Counted from the first letter of the stretch, positions 17,083 through 27,115 are shown. The stretch: DNA of 64,000 bases from Vibrio rumoiensis (GCF_002218045.2 NZ_AP018685.1:1302001-1366000), one strand, 5' to 3'. Notes: a model not told the origin generated them from the sequence alone. Numbers and translations: made by a program.

Positions 17083-18666
17083 ATGACGAAGGGTATAGAT
17101 AAATACAGTATAGATAGTACCGACTATACGATTGGACAAGATAATGTTCAAAAGTGGGGATTCGATGTCCATAACGCCGTATTCACCACCAGTGCTGGAT
17201 TAACCATTCTTTTTATTATTGCTATTTTAGTAACGGATCCGGTCACGGCAAAATCGGCATTAGACGGTATTAAAAACTCAATCATTAACAATTTTGACTC
17301 GTTATTTATTATGGCGGGTAACTTTTTTGTTCTTTTCTGCTTAGGCATGATTGTTTCACCTTTTGGTAAGATTCGCTTAGGTGGTGATGATGCAAAAGCA
17401 GAACACTCATATCTTTCATGGCTAGCAATGCTGTTTGCTGCCGGTATGGGTATTGGTTTGATGTTCTGGAGTGTTGCAGAGCCGGCGGCTTACTTTACAG
17501 ATTGGTATGGTACTCCGTTAAATGTTGCAGCGAATACACCTGAAGCACAACGTATGGCATTGGGCGCGACCATGTACCACTGGGGTTTGCACCCATGGGC
17601 AATTTACGCTGTTGTGGCATTGTCATTAGCATTTTTTACTTACAATAAAGGTTTACCGCTTTCTATCCGTTCGGTTTTTTATCCTATCTTAGGCGATCGA
17701 GCATGGGGCTGGGCGGGTCATATTATCGATATCTTAGCAGTACTTGCCACCTTGTTCGGCTTAGCCACTTCCTTGGGCTTTGGTGCTCAGCAGGCGGCGA
17801 GTGGTATTAGTCATATTTTTGGTATTGAATCTGGTGTAGGTTTACAGCTGATCGTTATTGCCGTGGTAACGGTGTTAGCGGGGATTTCGGTTTATCGTGG
17901 TATTGATGGCGGTGTAAAGCTTGTCAGTAACATCAATATGATTGCAGCCTTTATTCTGCTTGTGTTTGTTGGTGGTGTGAGCTTTTCTATTGTTTCTCAT
18001 ACTATCCCTGAAACATTGATGAGTTATGTTGAAAATATCATCCCACTATCAAACCCATTCAATCGTCCTGATGAAGAATGGATGCATGGTTGGACGGTAT
18101 TTTACTGGGCTTGGTGGATGTCTTGGTCACCATTCGTTGGAATGTTCATTGCCCGCGTTTCTCGTGGTCGTACTGTGCGTGAATTTTTGATCGCCGTACT
18201 ATTGATTCCAACCATCATTACGGTTGTTTGGATGGGAACTTTCGGTGGTATTGGTATCGATCAATTGATCAACAAAGTCGGTATGCTAGGTCAACAAGGC
18301 TTTAATGATGCCACTATGGCGATGTTTGAAATGTTTGATGCTCTACCATTTAGTCAGATCATTTCAATGATTGCTGTATGTCTAGTGTTGGTTTTCTTTA
18401 TCAGTTCATCGGATTCAGGTTCGTTGGTAATTGATAGCATTACCGCTGGCGGTAAAGTTGATGCGCCGGTGCCACAACGTATGTTCTGGGCATTTATCGA
18501 AGGTGCAGTTGCCATGGCGTTATTGTGGGTCGGTGGCTCAAATGCGATTGGCGCACTTCAGGCTGCGGCAATCTCAACGGCATTACCATTTGTATTTGTT
18601 CTCATCGTAATGTGTATTAGCCTAGTGCTAGGCATGCGAACAGAGCCGAAACCAGTGAAGAAATAA
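17083..18666 (+). CDS. BCCT-family betaine/carnitine/choline transporter
   Basis: 527 aa from the ATG at 17083 (GGACGAGG 4 bases upstream). About 12 membrane segments. Family signatures are GMGIGLMFWSVAEPAAYF and the segment WAWWMSWSPFVGMFIARVSR, which holds the Trp-rich substrate box. GMGIG resembles BetP and suggests Na+-coupled uptake of a quaternary amine such as glycine betaine, though the exact substrate cannot be read. Vibrios carry several BCCT carriers for osmoprotection. It ends in its own terminator. Confidence 0.92.
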   Translation: MTKGIDKYSIDSTDYTIGQDNVQKWGFDVHNAVFTTSAGLTILFIIAILVTDPVTAKSALDGIKNSIINNFDSLFIMAGNFFVLFCLGMIVSPFGKIRLGGDDAKAEHSYLSWLAMLFAAGMGIGLMFWSVAEPAAYFTDWYGTPLNVAANTPEAQRMALGATMYHWGLHPWAIYAVVALSLAFFTYNKGLPLSIRSVFYPILGDRAWGWAGHIIDILAVLATLFGLATSLGFGAQQAASGISHIFGIESGVGLQLIVIAVVTVLAGISVYRGIDGGVKLVSNINMIAAFILLVFVGGVSFSIVSHTIPETLMSYVENIIPLSNPFNRPDEEWMHGWTVFYWAWWMSWSPFVGMFIARVSRGRTVREFLIAVLLIPTIITVVWMGTFGGIGIDQLINKVGMLGQQGFNDATMAMFEMFDALPFSQIISMIAVCLVLVFFISSSDSGSLVIDSITAGGKVDAPVPQRMFWAFIEGAVAMALLWVGGSNAIGALQAAAISTALPFVFVLIVMCISLVLGMRTEPKPVKK

Positions 18667-18689
18667 AGATCTGGTCAAATGAGATATTA

Positions 18690-18718
18690 AAAAGGTTGGC
18701 AATATGCCAACCTTTTTT
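18690..18718 (+). terminator. Rho-independent terminator of the BCCT gene
   Basis: AAAGGTTGGCA / TGCCAACCTTT with a 3-base loop and a T-run. On the other strand it can also serve the convergent exonuclease gene. Confidence 0.9.
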
Positions 18719-18750
18719 ATTGGTTCTTTTGTTCTAACAACAAGTAGTCA

Positions 18751-19485
18751 TTATACCCACAAGGCTTTAATTGGTGTCTCAGGGCTGTAGTGATGGTAAA
18801 TCTGTGCCTGAAGCAGTTCAGCAGTCGCAATCGCGTCAACGAGCGCATGGTGAGGTTGATAGGCTGGCAAGTTATATCGGCTACGACTTGCTCCTAATCG
18901 TACTGATGCTGGTTTCTTACCCCGTAATTTATTCCACCAACCACTCACCGCTTTCTTTTGTACTTCTGATTCAATCGCTAAAGTATCCACCATGGGGAAG
19001 AGAATCCCTTCATTGATCCTTTCCATTAGGGCACGATGAAAGAATTGGCGTTCAATATACTGATAATGAACCACCACGATCTTTCCTGCTAAAGCTTCCA
19101 ACACCTCATCTAAAATTCGTCTTAAATCTGGTGCATCAGAGAGATCACTGTGAGTAATACCATGAATGATGACCGAATCTTCATTTAGTGGCTTACGTGG
19201 TTTTACTAACCAATGTTTACTTTTATTACAGTAGATCCTTTGCAGTGTGAACGGGATTAGCCCAATACTGATGATGCCATCTTTATCGATATCTAAACCT
19301 GTAGTTTCAAAATCTAAGGCGACAAATTCCACTTTAGATAGTGGTGTTTCAGGGTCAATCACACCATTTTGGTAAAAATTTCGTAATCGTGAATCTTTGA
19401 CTGAATTCACTTGACGTTCAAAATATTGCTGCCAGCTTAATTTGGGATCCAAATAGGCCAGTTTATTGTCGGTTTTCTTTTTCAT
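18751..19485 (-). CDS. DnaQ-like 3'-5' exonuclease
   Basis: 244 aa. A DEDDh exonuclease fold preceded by a 50-residue extension. Exo I is at 57-61 (LDFETTG) and Exo III has His213 and Asp217 (HALVDAIAT). In the Exo II position the sequence is VVHYQYIERQFF, with Glu145 where an Asp is usual. It is not the replicative epsilon subunit. It is cotranscribed with the cNMP/CBS/DUF294 gene 12 bp upstream, a pair found together in many gammaproteobacteria. Its role is unknown; an RNA or nucleotide-signal substrate is possible. Confidence 0.85.
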   Translation of the reverse strand: MKKKTDNKLAYLDPKLSWQQYFERQVNSVKDSRLRNFYQNGVIDPETPLSKVEFVALDFETTGLDIDKDGIISIGLIPFTLQRIYCNKSKHWLVKPRKPLNEDSVIIHGITHSDLSDAPDLRRILDEVLEALAGKIVVVHYQYIERQFFHRALMERINEGILFPMVDTLAIESEVQKKAVSGWWNKLRGKKPASVRLGASRSRYNLPAYQPHHALVDAIATAELLQAQIYHHYSPETPIKALWV

Positions 19486-19497
19486 ATCCGCTCCTAA

Positions 19498-21429
19498 TTA
19501 GCGTTTTCGGCGGATAGGTTCCGTTTTTTTCGCCGGTGGCGGGGCATTCTTAAATGAATTTCCATGATAGCGATATTTTAAGAAATTCTGAGCATTACTT
19601 AATATTTGGAATGCATCTTTCAGATTACGTCTTTCAAAATCAGACATATTGTCCGGTTCAATATTGTTATCAGGCTCAATTTCATTTTCAACATCCAATG
19701 CTTGGTGACGGATACGTACCATAGAGATATATTCCATTGCATCTTGGATATCTTCTGCGCGGCCTTTAGGCAGAATACCAGCTTCGATGATGTCATCTAA
19801 GCGTTCAAATGAATTCTGAGCCCGTGAACCAACGGCAAGGGCATGGACACGAATAAGATCCGCAAGTGGAGCGGTGCCACGACGCTTTAAGTTAATGGAA
19901 TTGTTATGACGACCATCTTTCTCCATAACAAAGCCTTTGAAGAAGCCAAGTGGTGGGGTTCGGTTAATCGCATTACGTGCAAGACAGGCTAAGAATTTAT
20001 TATTCCGACGTGCTCGACGAACAATAAAACCATTCAAGCTTTCGGCCCACTTAACGCGTCCATAAACGCCATCTAAATCAAAGAAAATAGAGCTATTTAA
20101 TAATGCCTTAGGGTTTGGATTATCAATCCAGTCGGCAAAACATTCTTCCCATTCTGTACGCGTCATACGCCACATTGGGTTGGTTGCCATGATGTCACCG
20201 GTACATAAGTGATAACCGCATCGAGCAAGTCCCTGACATACGAATTCAGCTAACTTGGCAAAGTATTCACCATGAAGCGCTTCATCATAGCTGTTATCTA
20301 AAATGATCGCGTTATCTTGGTCAGTGACAATTAGCTGCTCGTCTCTAGCCATCGAACCTAGAGCAAGGAAGCAATATGGAACGGGTGGTTCGCCATATTC
20401 TTCTTCCGCTAATTCTAGAATTCTTTGTTTAAAGCTGCGGCCAATCACCGCCATCGCACTCCCCACCATATGGGAATTGGCATCCTCATGTACTAAGCGA
20501 ACAAAACAATCTTTCACTTGTTCAGAGATGGAAACTAAATCATCAATGTTTTGTTGTTGGTAAATTTGATTGACTAACAGCAAGCTATTTTGTGATTCGT
20601 AACGAATAATATCCGCCACTTCGATAATACCAATTGGCTGTTTATTTTTTAGGATTGGAAGATGATGGACATTACATCGTAACATTGACAACATCGCTTC
20701 ATAAATATAAGCATTATGATCTAACGAAATGAGTTCATGAGACATCACTTCACTGACTTCTGATGTTGGGTCTAAGCCCTCCGCGAGTACGCGGGTACAT
20801 AAATCACGGTCGGTTATGATACCAATCACTTGGTTGTCATTTTCTTCATCGATATTGATGGTGTCATCTGTGATCAATAGTGCCGATATATTCTCATCTG
20901 CCATTAATTTTGCAGCAGATTGAATCGTTTGATGTTTATCTAAACTGAATGCTTCTCGAGTCAATAAAGTTTTTACTTTCGAGGTGGTTAAGTCATTGGC
21001 ATTTTTATTATCTGAGATGGCTTGTCGTAAACGAGCGTTATTTTCGATTTCGACAAAATCTGCGAACGTATCTTCAGTCTCATAAAGTTCATTGAATACT
21101 TCTACGGGAATACAATAAAGCAAGGAATCCGCTGTCGCAGTGGCCGGCAAACGGACTTTACCATTCATCAATAGCCCCATTTGTCCAAAGATATCGCCTT
21201 CATCTAAACGGTTATAAAGCTCACCTTTTCGGCGATATATTTCAACCATGCCAGAGCGAACGATATACAAATCTTTTATATGATCGCCAAATTTGATAAT
21301 GGGCGTGTTTTCTCGGTAATAGGCAATCTCAGTATTATTTGCCACGTAGGATAACTTTTCTTCTGGCAAAGAATCAAAAGGAGGGTATTGGGCGAGAAAG
21401 TTTTGAATTTCTTGTAATTCGGCTTCCAT
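19498..21429 (-). CDS. cNMP-binding / CBS / DUF294 nucleotidyltransferase-like protein
   Basis: 643 aa from the ATG at 21429 (the frame stays open to a GTG at 21438). The order is a cyclic-nucleotide-binding domain (about 15-125, DIFGQMGLLMNGKVRLPATA), a CBS pair (about 165-285, VIGIITDRDLCTRVLAEG), a DUF294 nucleotidyltransferase core (about 340-480, GSMARDEQ and TDQDNA, the GS...DxD pattern) and a DUF294 C-terminal helical domain. It resembles PII uridylyltransferase-type signalling enzymes; no substrate is known. It ends 12 bp before the exonuclease gene. In other vibrios this pair often sits by acetate-uptake genes; here it neighbours BCCT. Confidence 0.88.
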   Translation of the reverse strand: MEAELQEIQNFLAQYPPFDSLPEEKLSYVANNTEIAYYRENTPIIKFGDHIKDLYIVRSGMVEIYRRKGELYNRLDEGDIFGQMGLLMNGKVRLPATATADSLLYCIPVEVFNELYETEDTFADFVEIENNARLRQAISDNKNANDLTTSKVKTLLTREAFSLDKHQTIQSAAKLMADENISALLITDDTINIDEENDNQVIGIITDRDLCTRVLAEGLDPTSEVSEVMSHELISLDHNAYIYEAMLSMLRCNVHHLPILKNKQPIGIIEVADIIRYESQNSLLLVNQIYQQQNIDDLVSISEQVKDCFVRLVHEDANSHMVGSAMAVIGRSFKQRILELAEEEYGEPPVPYCFLALGSMARDEQLIVTDQDNAIILDNSYDEALHGEYFAKLAEFVCQGLARCGYHLCTGDIMATNPMWRMTRTEWEECFADWIDNPNPKALLNSSIFFDLDGVYGRVKWAESLNGFIVRRARRNNKFLACLARNAINRTPPLGFFKGFVMEKDGRHNNSINLKRRGTAPLADLIRVHALAVGSRAQNSFERLDDIIEAGILPKGRAEDIQDAMEYISMVRIRHQALDVENEIEPDNNIEPDNMSDFERRNLKDAFQILSNAQNFLKYRYHGNSFKNAPPPAKKTEPIRRKR

Positions 21430-21593
21430 AAGAACCACGACTGCATTATGAATTTGTTGTAACTATAGGCAATTACGCCTACGAACTAAAGCATTAATCA
21501 CGTTATCTTTTTTAGTGAACTAGAATTAATCAATAGAAGCTAAATTTGTATAAATTGACGAATAAGTTCCGTCGGTTTTTTTAGTGTGTCATG

Positions 21594-23747
21594 CTAACCT
21601 CTACGCCATGTGTGATATTTTTCTAACCAATTTAAAATGGTTTGTGGAGCGTGCGCTTTTTTCCATTCACCCGCTGCATATTTGTTTCCTTCCGCCCAAG
21701 TAGGGTAAGCATGAATAGTGCCGAGTATTTTATTCAGCCCAAGTCCGTGTTTCATTGCCAAGACAAATTCAGAGATTAAATCTCCTGCTTGTTGGCCAAC
21801 AATAGTAACACCTAAAATGGTATCTTTTCCTTTTGGGGTGATGACCTTGATAAAGCCTTTGGTACTGCTTTCGGTGATGGCTCGGTCTAATTCTTCAAAT
21901 TCAAAACGAGTGACTTCGTAATCAATGCCTTGCTGTTGAGCTTCAGTTTCATTCAAACCAACACGAGCAACTTCGGGATCAATAAACGTTGTCCAAGGGA
22001 TCACACGGTAGTCGACTTTGAATTTTTTAAGATTACCAAATAGGGCATTAACGGCGGCATACCAAGCCTGATGAGCGGCAACGTGGGTAAATTGGTAAGG
22101 GCCAACAATATCACCAGCCGCGAAAATGTTTGGGTATAAGGTTTCTAAATAATCGTTGGTTTGTACGGTACGGTTGGTTTCAATTCCAAGCTCCTCTAAA
22201 CCATAACCTTCAAGGCGAGCTGAGCGACCTACCGCGCAAAGCAGTTGATCAAATTCGATTTCAATTTCGGCGCCTTGATGCTCTACCACGATGATCTTTT
22301 GATGATCACGTTTTTCACATCGTAATGCTTTGTGAGCGGTGAGAATCTCGACACCACTTTGAGCTAACTCTTTATGGGCCAGTTCCGATACTTCTAAATC
22401 TTCGCGCAGCATGATTCTATCGGCCATTTCAATTTGAATAACCTTAGATCCTAGGCGTGCAAAACTTTGCGATAACTCACAACCGATAGGGCCACCGCCT
22501 AACACTACCAGCCTCTTTGGCGGAGTATCGAGTTCAACAAAGGTTTCCCATAAGGTATCGCTCGTGACATAGCCCACGTCTTCTAAGCCTGGTAATGGTG
22601 GTACGAATGGTCGAGCACCCGTGGCGATCACAATATTTCGAGTGGTCAGTTTTTCTACCGAGCCATCGTGCAAAGTCATTTCGACTGTCCATGGGTCGAT
22701 GATTTTGGCGTAGCCTTGTTTCACTTCAACGCCCAAGCTTGTATAGCGTTCAATGCTGTCATGAGGTTCTACTTGAGCGATGACATCATGGACTCGTTGC
22801 ATCACTTTCTTAAATGAAAAGGTGGGTGCATGATTATCTAAACCGTAATTTTCCGCATGTCTGAACTGTTCGGCAACTTTTGCACTTTTGATGATTGCTT
22901 TACTCGGTACACAACCGTAATTTAAACAATCACCGCCCATTTTATGGCTTTCTATCAATGTGACTTTTGCTCGTACTGTGGCAGCAATATAGCTACTCAC
23001 TAATCCTGCAGCACCACCACCAATCACAATCATATTACGATCAAATTTTTGGGGTTTATTCCATTTCGCATAAACTCGTTTTTTTTGAATCGTAGTAATG
23101 ATGTTTTTGGCAATCAATGGAAATAAGCCAAGCAAAGCAAATGAGATCAATAAGTTGAAAGAGAGAATGCCTTTTAAACTCTCAATTTTTGCGAGTTGCG
23201 TTCCTGCGTTGACGTAAACAATCGTACCAGCCAACATTCCGATTTGGCTAACGAGATAAAATGTCAGCGTTTTGATTTTGGTTAGTCCCATTAATAAATT
23301 AATTAAGAAAAAAGGGAAAATAGGAACTAGACGTAAAGTGAATAGATAAAAAGCGCCATCACGTTCGATCCCTTCGTTAATAGGTTTTAAGCGCGATGAA
23401 AACTTTTTCTCAATGGTGTCACGTAATAAATAGCGAGAGACTAGGAAGGCAAGGGTTGCTCCAATGCTTGAAGCGAAAGAAACGATGATAAGTCCAGATG
23501 TTAATCCAAATAAACCGCCTGCAGCCAGGGTCATAATAGCGGCGCCAGGAAGTGATAGCGCGGTAACCAGTACGTAAATAACAAAAAAGCTCGCCGCCAC
23601 CAAAACAGGGGAACGTTGTTGCCAGTCGCGAAAATCATCGATGCGAGCTTTTAACCCATCTAAGGTCAAAATATGCTGTAAATCGAAAGTAAAAAATAAA
23701 CTGATGAGAATAATTGCACTCGCGAGTAATAAGAGTTTTTTTAGCAT
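21594..23747 (-). CDS. TVP38/TMEM64 membrane domain fused to a mercuric-reductase-like flavoprotein
   Basis: 717 aa from the ATG at 23747 (GGAAA at the right distance; an in-frame ATG also lies at 23759). Residues about 1-225 are a TVP38/DedA-like domain with 5-6 membrane segments (LPGAAIMTLAAGGLFG, RLVPIFPFFLINLLMG). Residues about 240-717 are a pyridine-nucleotide disulphide oxidoreductase: FAD site VIGGGAAGLVSSY, redox disulphide GGDCLNYGCVPSK, NAD site VVLGGGPIGCE, C-terminal HAYPTWAEG. The MerA-specific HMA domain and C-terminal Cys pair are absent, so Hg reduction is unlikely. Probably a membrane-tethered dehydrogenase or reductase of unknown substrate. Confidence 0.87.
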   Translation of the reverse strand: MLKKLLLLASAIILISLFFTFDLQHILTLDGLKARIDDFRDWQQRSPVLVAASFFVIYVLVTALSLPGAAIMTLAAGGLFGLTSGLIIVSFASSIGATLAFLVSRYLLRDTIEKKFSSRLKPINEGIERDGAFYLFTLRLVPIFPFFLINLLMGLTKIKTLTFYLVSQIGMLAGTIVYVNAGTQLAKIESLKGILSFNLLISFALLGLFPLIAKNIITTIQKKRVYAKWNKPQKFDRNMIVIGGGAAGLVSSYIAATVRAKVTLIESHKMGGDCLNYGCVPSKAIIKSAKVAEQFRHAENYGLDNHAPTFSFKKVMQRVHDVIAQVEPHDSIERYTSLGVEVKQGYAKIIDPWTVEMTLHDGSVEKLTTRNIVIATGARPFVPPLPGLEDVGYVTSDTLWETFVELDTPPKRLVVLGGGPIGCELSQSFARLGSKVIQIEMADRIMLREDLEVSELAHKELAQSGVEILTAHKALRCEKRDHQKIIVVEHQGAEIEIEFDQLLCAVGRSARLEGYGLEELGIETNRTVQTNDYLETLYPNIFAAGDIVGPYQFTHVAAHQAWYAAVNALFGNLKKFKVDYRVIPWTTFIDPEVARVGLNETEAQQQGIDYEVTRFEFEELDRAITESSTKGFIKVITPKGKDTILGVTIVGQQAGDLISEFVLAMKHGLGLNKILGTIHAYPTWAEGNKYAAGEWKKAHAPQTILNWLEKYHTWRRG

Positions 23748-23917
23748 ATTTATTTCCATATTGTGCTGTTATGTTTCGATAGTAGTATATCGATAGGAAT
23801 AAACTAAGAGACAGGGTTTAGATTTAAAAAATTTCACATTAATAATTTTATTAATGTGGATTCGCGTTAAAAAAGAGGGGGATAGTTGGTTGCTTGAGAT
23901 TTGGTTATAGATGTAAA

Positions 23918-23941
23918 AAAGGCCAGCAGACACTGACCTTT
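23918..23941 (-). terminator. Terminator of aspC
   Basis: On the minus strand AAAGGTCAG pairs with CTGGCCTTT (one G-T pair) and is followed by a T-run. It lies 23 bp after the aspC stop. Confidence 0.8.
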
Positions 23942-23963
23942 AAAATGTATATTGAGTCTGGGG

Positions 23964-25154
23964 TTATAAAACCGCCGCTATACCTTTACATAATGGGCCC
24001 ATGTTTGATTTTGTCATACCCGCTACGCTAATACGGCCAGAACCAACAATGTAAATGGCGAATTCATCTTTAAGGCGTGCTACTTGTTCTTTGCTTAAAC
24101 CAGAGAAAGAGAACATGCCGTTTTGGGCTTCGATAAAGCTGAAGTCTTGAGTCACGCCTTCTTCTTTTAACGTCTCAACAAAAAGGGTGCGCATCTCTTG
24201 AATGCGGTCACGCATTTCAGCCACTTCTGCTTCCCATTCAGTACGTAATGCTTCATCGTTTAAGATGAGTGTCACTACTGCCGCACCGTGAGCGGGTGGG
24301 TTTGAATAGATAGAGCGGATGATCTTCTTAACTTGAGAAAATGCGGTTGTTGCGGTTTCTGTCGTTGCGGCTACTAGCGTGAACGCACCAACACGTTCAT
24401 TGTATAAGCCGAAGTTTTTAGAGAATGAACTTGCGACTAAAATTTCATCACAGTATTGCGCGAAAGTACGTAAACCCGCAGCATCGTCTTCAACACCTTT
24501 AGCAAACCCTTGGTAAGCAAAGTCAAATAGTGGAAGTAGGCCTTTATCAGCACATAGTTTAGCCAGTTGTTCCCATTCAGCAGCGGTAGGATCAATGCCG
24601 GTTGGGTTGTGGCAGCAACCGTGTAGCAATACCACATCACCTGCTTGAGCATCGGCTAGGCTAGCGAGCATGGCATTAAAATCTTTATCGTGAGTTTCTG
24701 CGTTATAGTAGTTGTATTGAGCAGTTTCTACACCTGCTGCAGTAAACACTCCTACGTGGTTTGCCCAAGTTGGATTGCTGATCCAAATTTTTCCTGCATT
24801 TAATTCACGTTTGATAAATTCGCCCGCTACGCGAAGTGCACCAGTACCACCCGGAGCTTGAGCTGTTTTTGCTAGCTTATCTGTCACAATTTTTGAATCA
24901 GCACCAAAAAGAAGCTTTTGCACTGCAACGCCATATTCGGCAGTACCTTCAATGGTTAGGTAAGACTTAGTCTTTTCTGATTCAAGTAATGCGGCTTCCG
25001 CTTTTTTAACCGTGGCTAGTACTGGCGTTTGACCTTCTTCATTCTTGTAGATACCTACACCTAAATTGATTTTGGTTGCTCGAGAATCACTCTTAAATTC
25101 TTCAGTTAAACCAAGAATCGGGTCGGCAGGTGCAGCAGGTACTTTTTCAAACAT
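23964..25154 (-). CDS. aspC: Aspartate/aromatic aminotransferase
   Basis: 396 aa, the same length as E. coli AspC, from the ATG at 25154 (GGACG upstream; the frame opens at an earlier ATG 25166). It is a class I PLP enzyme interconverting aspartate and oxaloacetate, with activity on aromatic amino acids. Trp130 (SNPTW) and the PLP lysine Lys246 (SSFSKNFGLYNERVG) fall exactly as in AspC. The start reads MFEKVPAAPADPILGL, as in AspC/TyrB. It is divergent from the DUF1275 gene and has its own terminator. Confidence 0.96.
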   Translation of the reverse strand: MFEKVPAAPADPILGLTEEFKSDSRATKINLGVGIYKNEEGQTPVLATVKKAEAALLESEKTKSYLTIEGTAEYGVAVQKLLFGADSKIVTDKLAKTAQAPGGTGALRVAGEFIKRELNAGKIWISNPTWANHVGVFTAAGVETAQYNYYNAETHDKDFNAMLASLADAQAGDVVLLHGCCHNPTGIDPTAAEWEQLAKLCADKGLLPLFDFAYQGFAKGVEDDAAGLRTFAQYCDEILVASSFSKNFGLYNERVGAFTLVAATTETATTAFSQVKKIIRSIYSNPPAHGAAVVTLILNDEALRTEWEAEVAEMRDRIQEMRTLFVETLKEEGVTQDFSFIEAQNGMFSFSGLSKEQVARLKDEFAIYIVGSGRISVAGMTKSNMGPLCKGIAAVL

Positions 25155-25312
25155 AATTTCGTCCATGTAAATGAGTAAATAATTCGATTATTTATACCGT
25201 TATACGCTATAGGTTACAACCGTAAATCATACTTGGTAGCATGTTTGATTCATATCATTCAATCATGAGTAAACAGGCGTACACTTGTCAGTCATTTTTA
25301 AAGGGGATGATT

Positions 25313-25972
25313 ATGTTTACCAAATTACCGAAGTGGGTTGAGTATGGGGCTTTTACATTGTCCTTAATAGCCGGTTTTGTTAATGCGATTGGCTTACTTG
25401 GTTTTGAGCATCAAGCCATTTCTCATCTATCGGGCAGCGTTACCCAAATTGGCGTGAGTGTCATTGAGAGCCCAATGACTTCGGTCTTTTTAGTTTCTTT
25501 GGTAGGCAGTTTCGTCCTTGGGTCAACCATATCTGGAATGTTAATTTCTGGTGAGTCGTTAAAGCTAGGAAGACATTATGACCTTGTTTTGTTGTTAGAG
25601 GGCATTCTACTCGTCATTTCAACAGGATTACTCTATGAACACATTGGTTGGGGGTTATGCTTAGCATCGATGGCCTGTGGTTTACAAAATGCACTAGTAA
25701 CCACGTACAGCGGAGCGGTTATTAGGACGACACATTTAACCGGTATTTTTACCGATCTTGGGTTGATGTTGAGTAGTAAACTACAAGGGAATGAAGTGAA
25801 TAAAAGGAAGTTCGTTATGTTTAGTGTGATTATCGGTGGATTTCTCAGTGGTGGTATTTTCGGTTATTTGGCGTTCCAACGTCTGAATGTATCCGCACTC
25901 GCCATTCCCGGGGCATTCTGTTTGATCCTATCTTGTGTGTATAGAATCTATCGACAAAAGAATAAAAATTAA
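25313..25972 (+). CDS. DUF1275 (YoaK-type) membrane protein
   Basis: 219 aa from the ATG at 25313 (AAGGGG 6 bases upstream; the frame is open from 25241). About six membrane segments with DUF1275 features: AGFVNAIGLLGF near the start, HLSGSVTQIG, ACGLQNALVTTYSG and RTTHLTGIFTDLG. Members are widespread inner-membrane proteins of unknown function. It is divergent from aspC, sharing a short promoter region. Confidence 0.85.
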   Translation: MFTKLPKWVEYGAFTLSLIAGFVNAIGLLGFEHQAISHLSGSVTQIGVSVIESPMTSVFLVSLVGSFVLGSTISGMLISGESLKLGRHYDLVLLLEGILLVISTGLLYEHIGWGLCLASMACGLQNALVTTYSGAVIRTTHLTGIFTDLGLMLSSKLQGNEVNKRKFVMFSVIIGGFLSGGIFGYLAFQRLNVSALAIPGAFCLILSCVYRIYRQKNKN

Positions 25973-26085
25973 CTGTTTTTCAGCGGTTGGTAACACTTTT
26001 TACGTTCATTTATAACAACGCCATGACACTGCAACATGTTCCGTTTAAGCTTCTAATATTCAAGGATGAATGGGAACAATGGAAA

Positions 26086-26550
26086 ATGACACCACGTGCA
26101 AAATCTTATTTAAATCACTACCTTTTTTCATTAAATGAAAGTTTACGTCGACGCTATACCTCATTTAGTGCTGATTTTTTTTGTGCGACAGAGCAAGATG
26201 CCAATACTTGTGCTCAGCTTGTTGTTCAAGGAGAGAAAACGGCAACATGTAGCCTGAAGTATTGGTATGATCAAGCGAATGAACCAATGCCCGAAGTTGG
26301 TCACTTACAAGTGGTTCTTAATTGGAAAGGGGAACCACAATGCATTATCGAAACCTTAGAAGTCTTCGAAATTCCATTTAATCAAATGACTGAGCAATTT
26401 GCTTTTGAAGAAGGCGAAGGCGATAAAACACTTGAGCATTGGCAAACGACACATCAAGATTTTTTTGAGAAAGAATGCGAGCAAGAAGGCGTTATCTTTG
26501 ATAAAAATATGGTGTTGGTTTGTGAACGCTTTAAGAAAGTTTACCCTTAA
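26086..26550 (+). CDS. ASCH-domain protein
   Basis: About 154 aa if translation starts at the ATG at 26086 (MTPRAKSYL); the frame is open upstream to 25987, so the start is uncertain. The ASCH core is visible: a VVQGEKTATCSLKYWY segment with the conserved GxKxxT, then a beta-barrel with GEPQCIIETLEVFEIPF, and EGEGDKTLEHW. ASCH domains have a PUA-like fold and are thought to bind RNA or modified nucleosides; some cleave N4-acetylcytidine. Convergent with the interrupted methyltransferase. Confidence 0.82.
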   Translation: MTPRAKSYLNHYLFSLNESLRRRYTSFSADFFCATEQDANTCAQLVVQGEKTATCSLKYWYDQANEPMPEVGHLQVVLNWKGEPQCIIETLEVFEIPFNQMTEQFAFEEGEGDKTLEHWQTTHQDFFEKECEQEGVIFDKNMVLVCERFKKVYP

Positions 26551-26570
26551 TCTCTGGTGCTTAAGGGTAA
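26541..26570. terminator. Stem-loop between convergent ASCH and methyltransferase genes
   Basis: TTACCCTTAA / TTAAGGGTAA is a perfect 10-bp inverted repeat around a 10-base loop. The left arm includes the stop codon of the ASCH gene. The T-run is poor, so termination is likely but not certain. Confidence 0.55.
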
Positions 26571-27115
26571 GATCCTACTCTCCAATAACCAATGGATCTG
26601 ATTAGCGAGTGAATTTTAAAATGTGGCCTTTAAATTCGCCGTCAATATAGTCGGTATGCATTGGTTTTTCATTAGTATAACTAAAACCAAATTCAATCAT
26701 TTTAATGCTTAACTTATTTTTCCGACCTCGGCCAGGGTCGACTAAAATGACTTCACAATGCGGGTTAGCGTGTGCATCAATAAAGCTTGCCAGTAAATTA
26801 ATATGATTATCTTCGTACAGCAAATCGCTCCCAATAATCATATCGAATAGGCCGAGGTTATCCGTTAAGTCTGCCCAATCGGTGCGTTCAAAATCAATGA
26901 GACTATCGCCATTTAATTCGGTGTTACGATCAAGAAAAGTTTGTACTTCTGGGTGGTAATCGGTGGCGGTAATGTCCGCGGATTGAGCATTAAGCACTAG
27001 GCTAGATAAGCCAATGCCGCAACCAATTTCTAAAATACGCTTTTTACCTGTTTCACAATCAAACATATAGTGCGCAAGTACTAAGCTAGAAGGCCACAAC
27101 ACACCAAAAATAGGC

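Noticed and set aside
26602..27102. Intact 166-aa methyltransferase starting at GTG 27102
   Set aside because: The family N-terminus is found beyond the IS66 element; the GTG is an internal Val codon of the broken gene.
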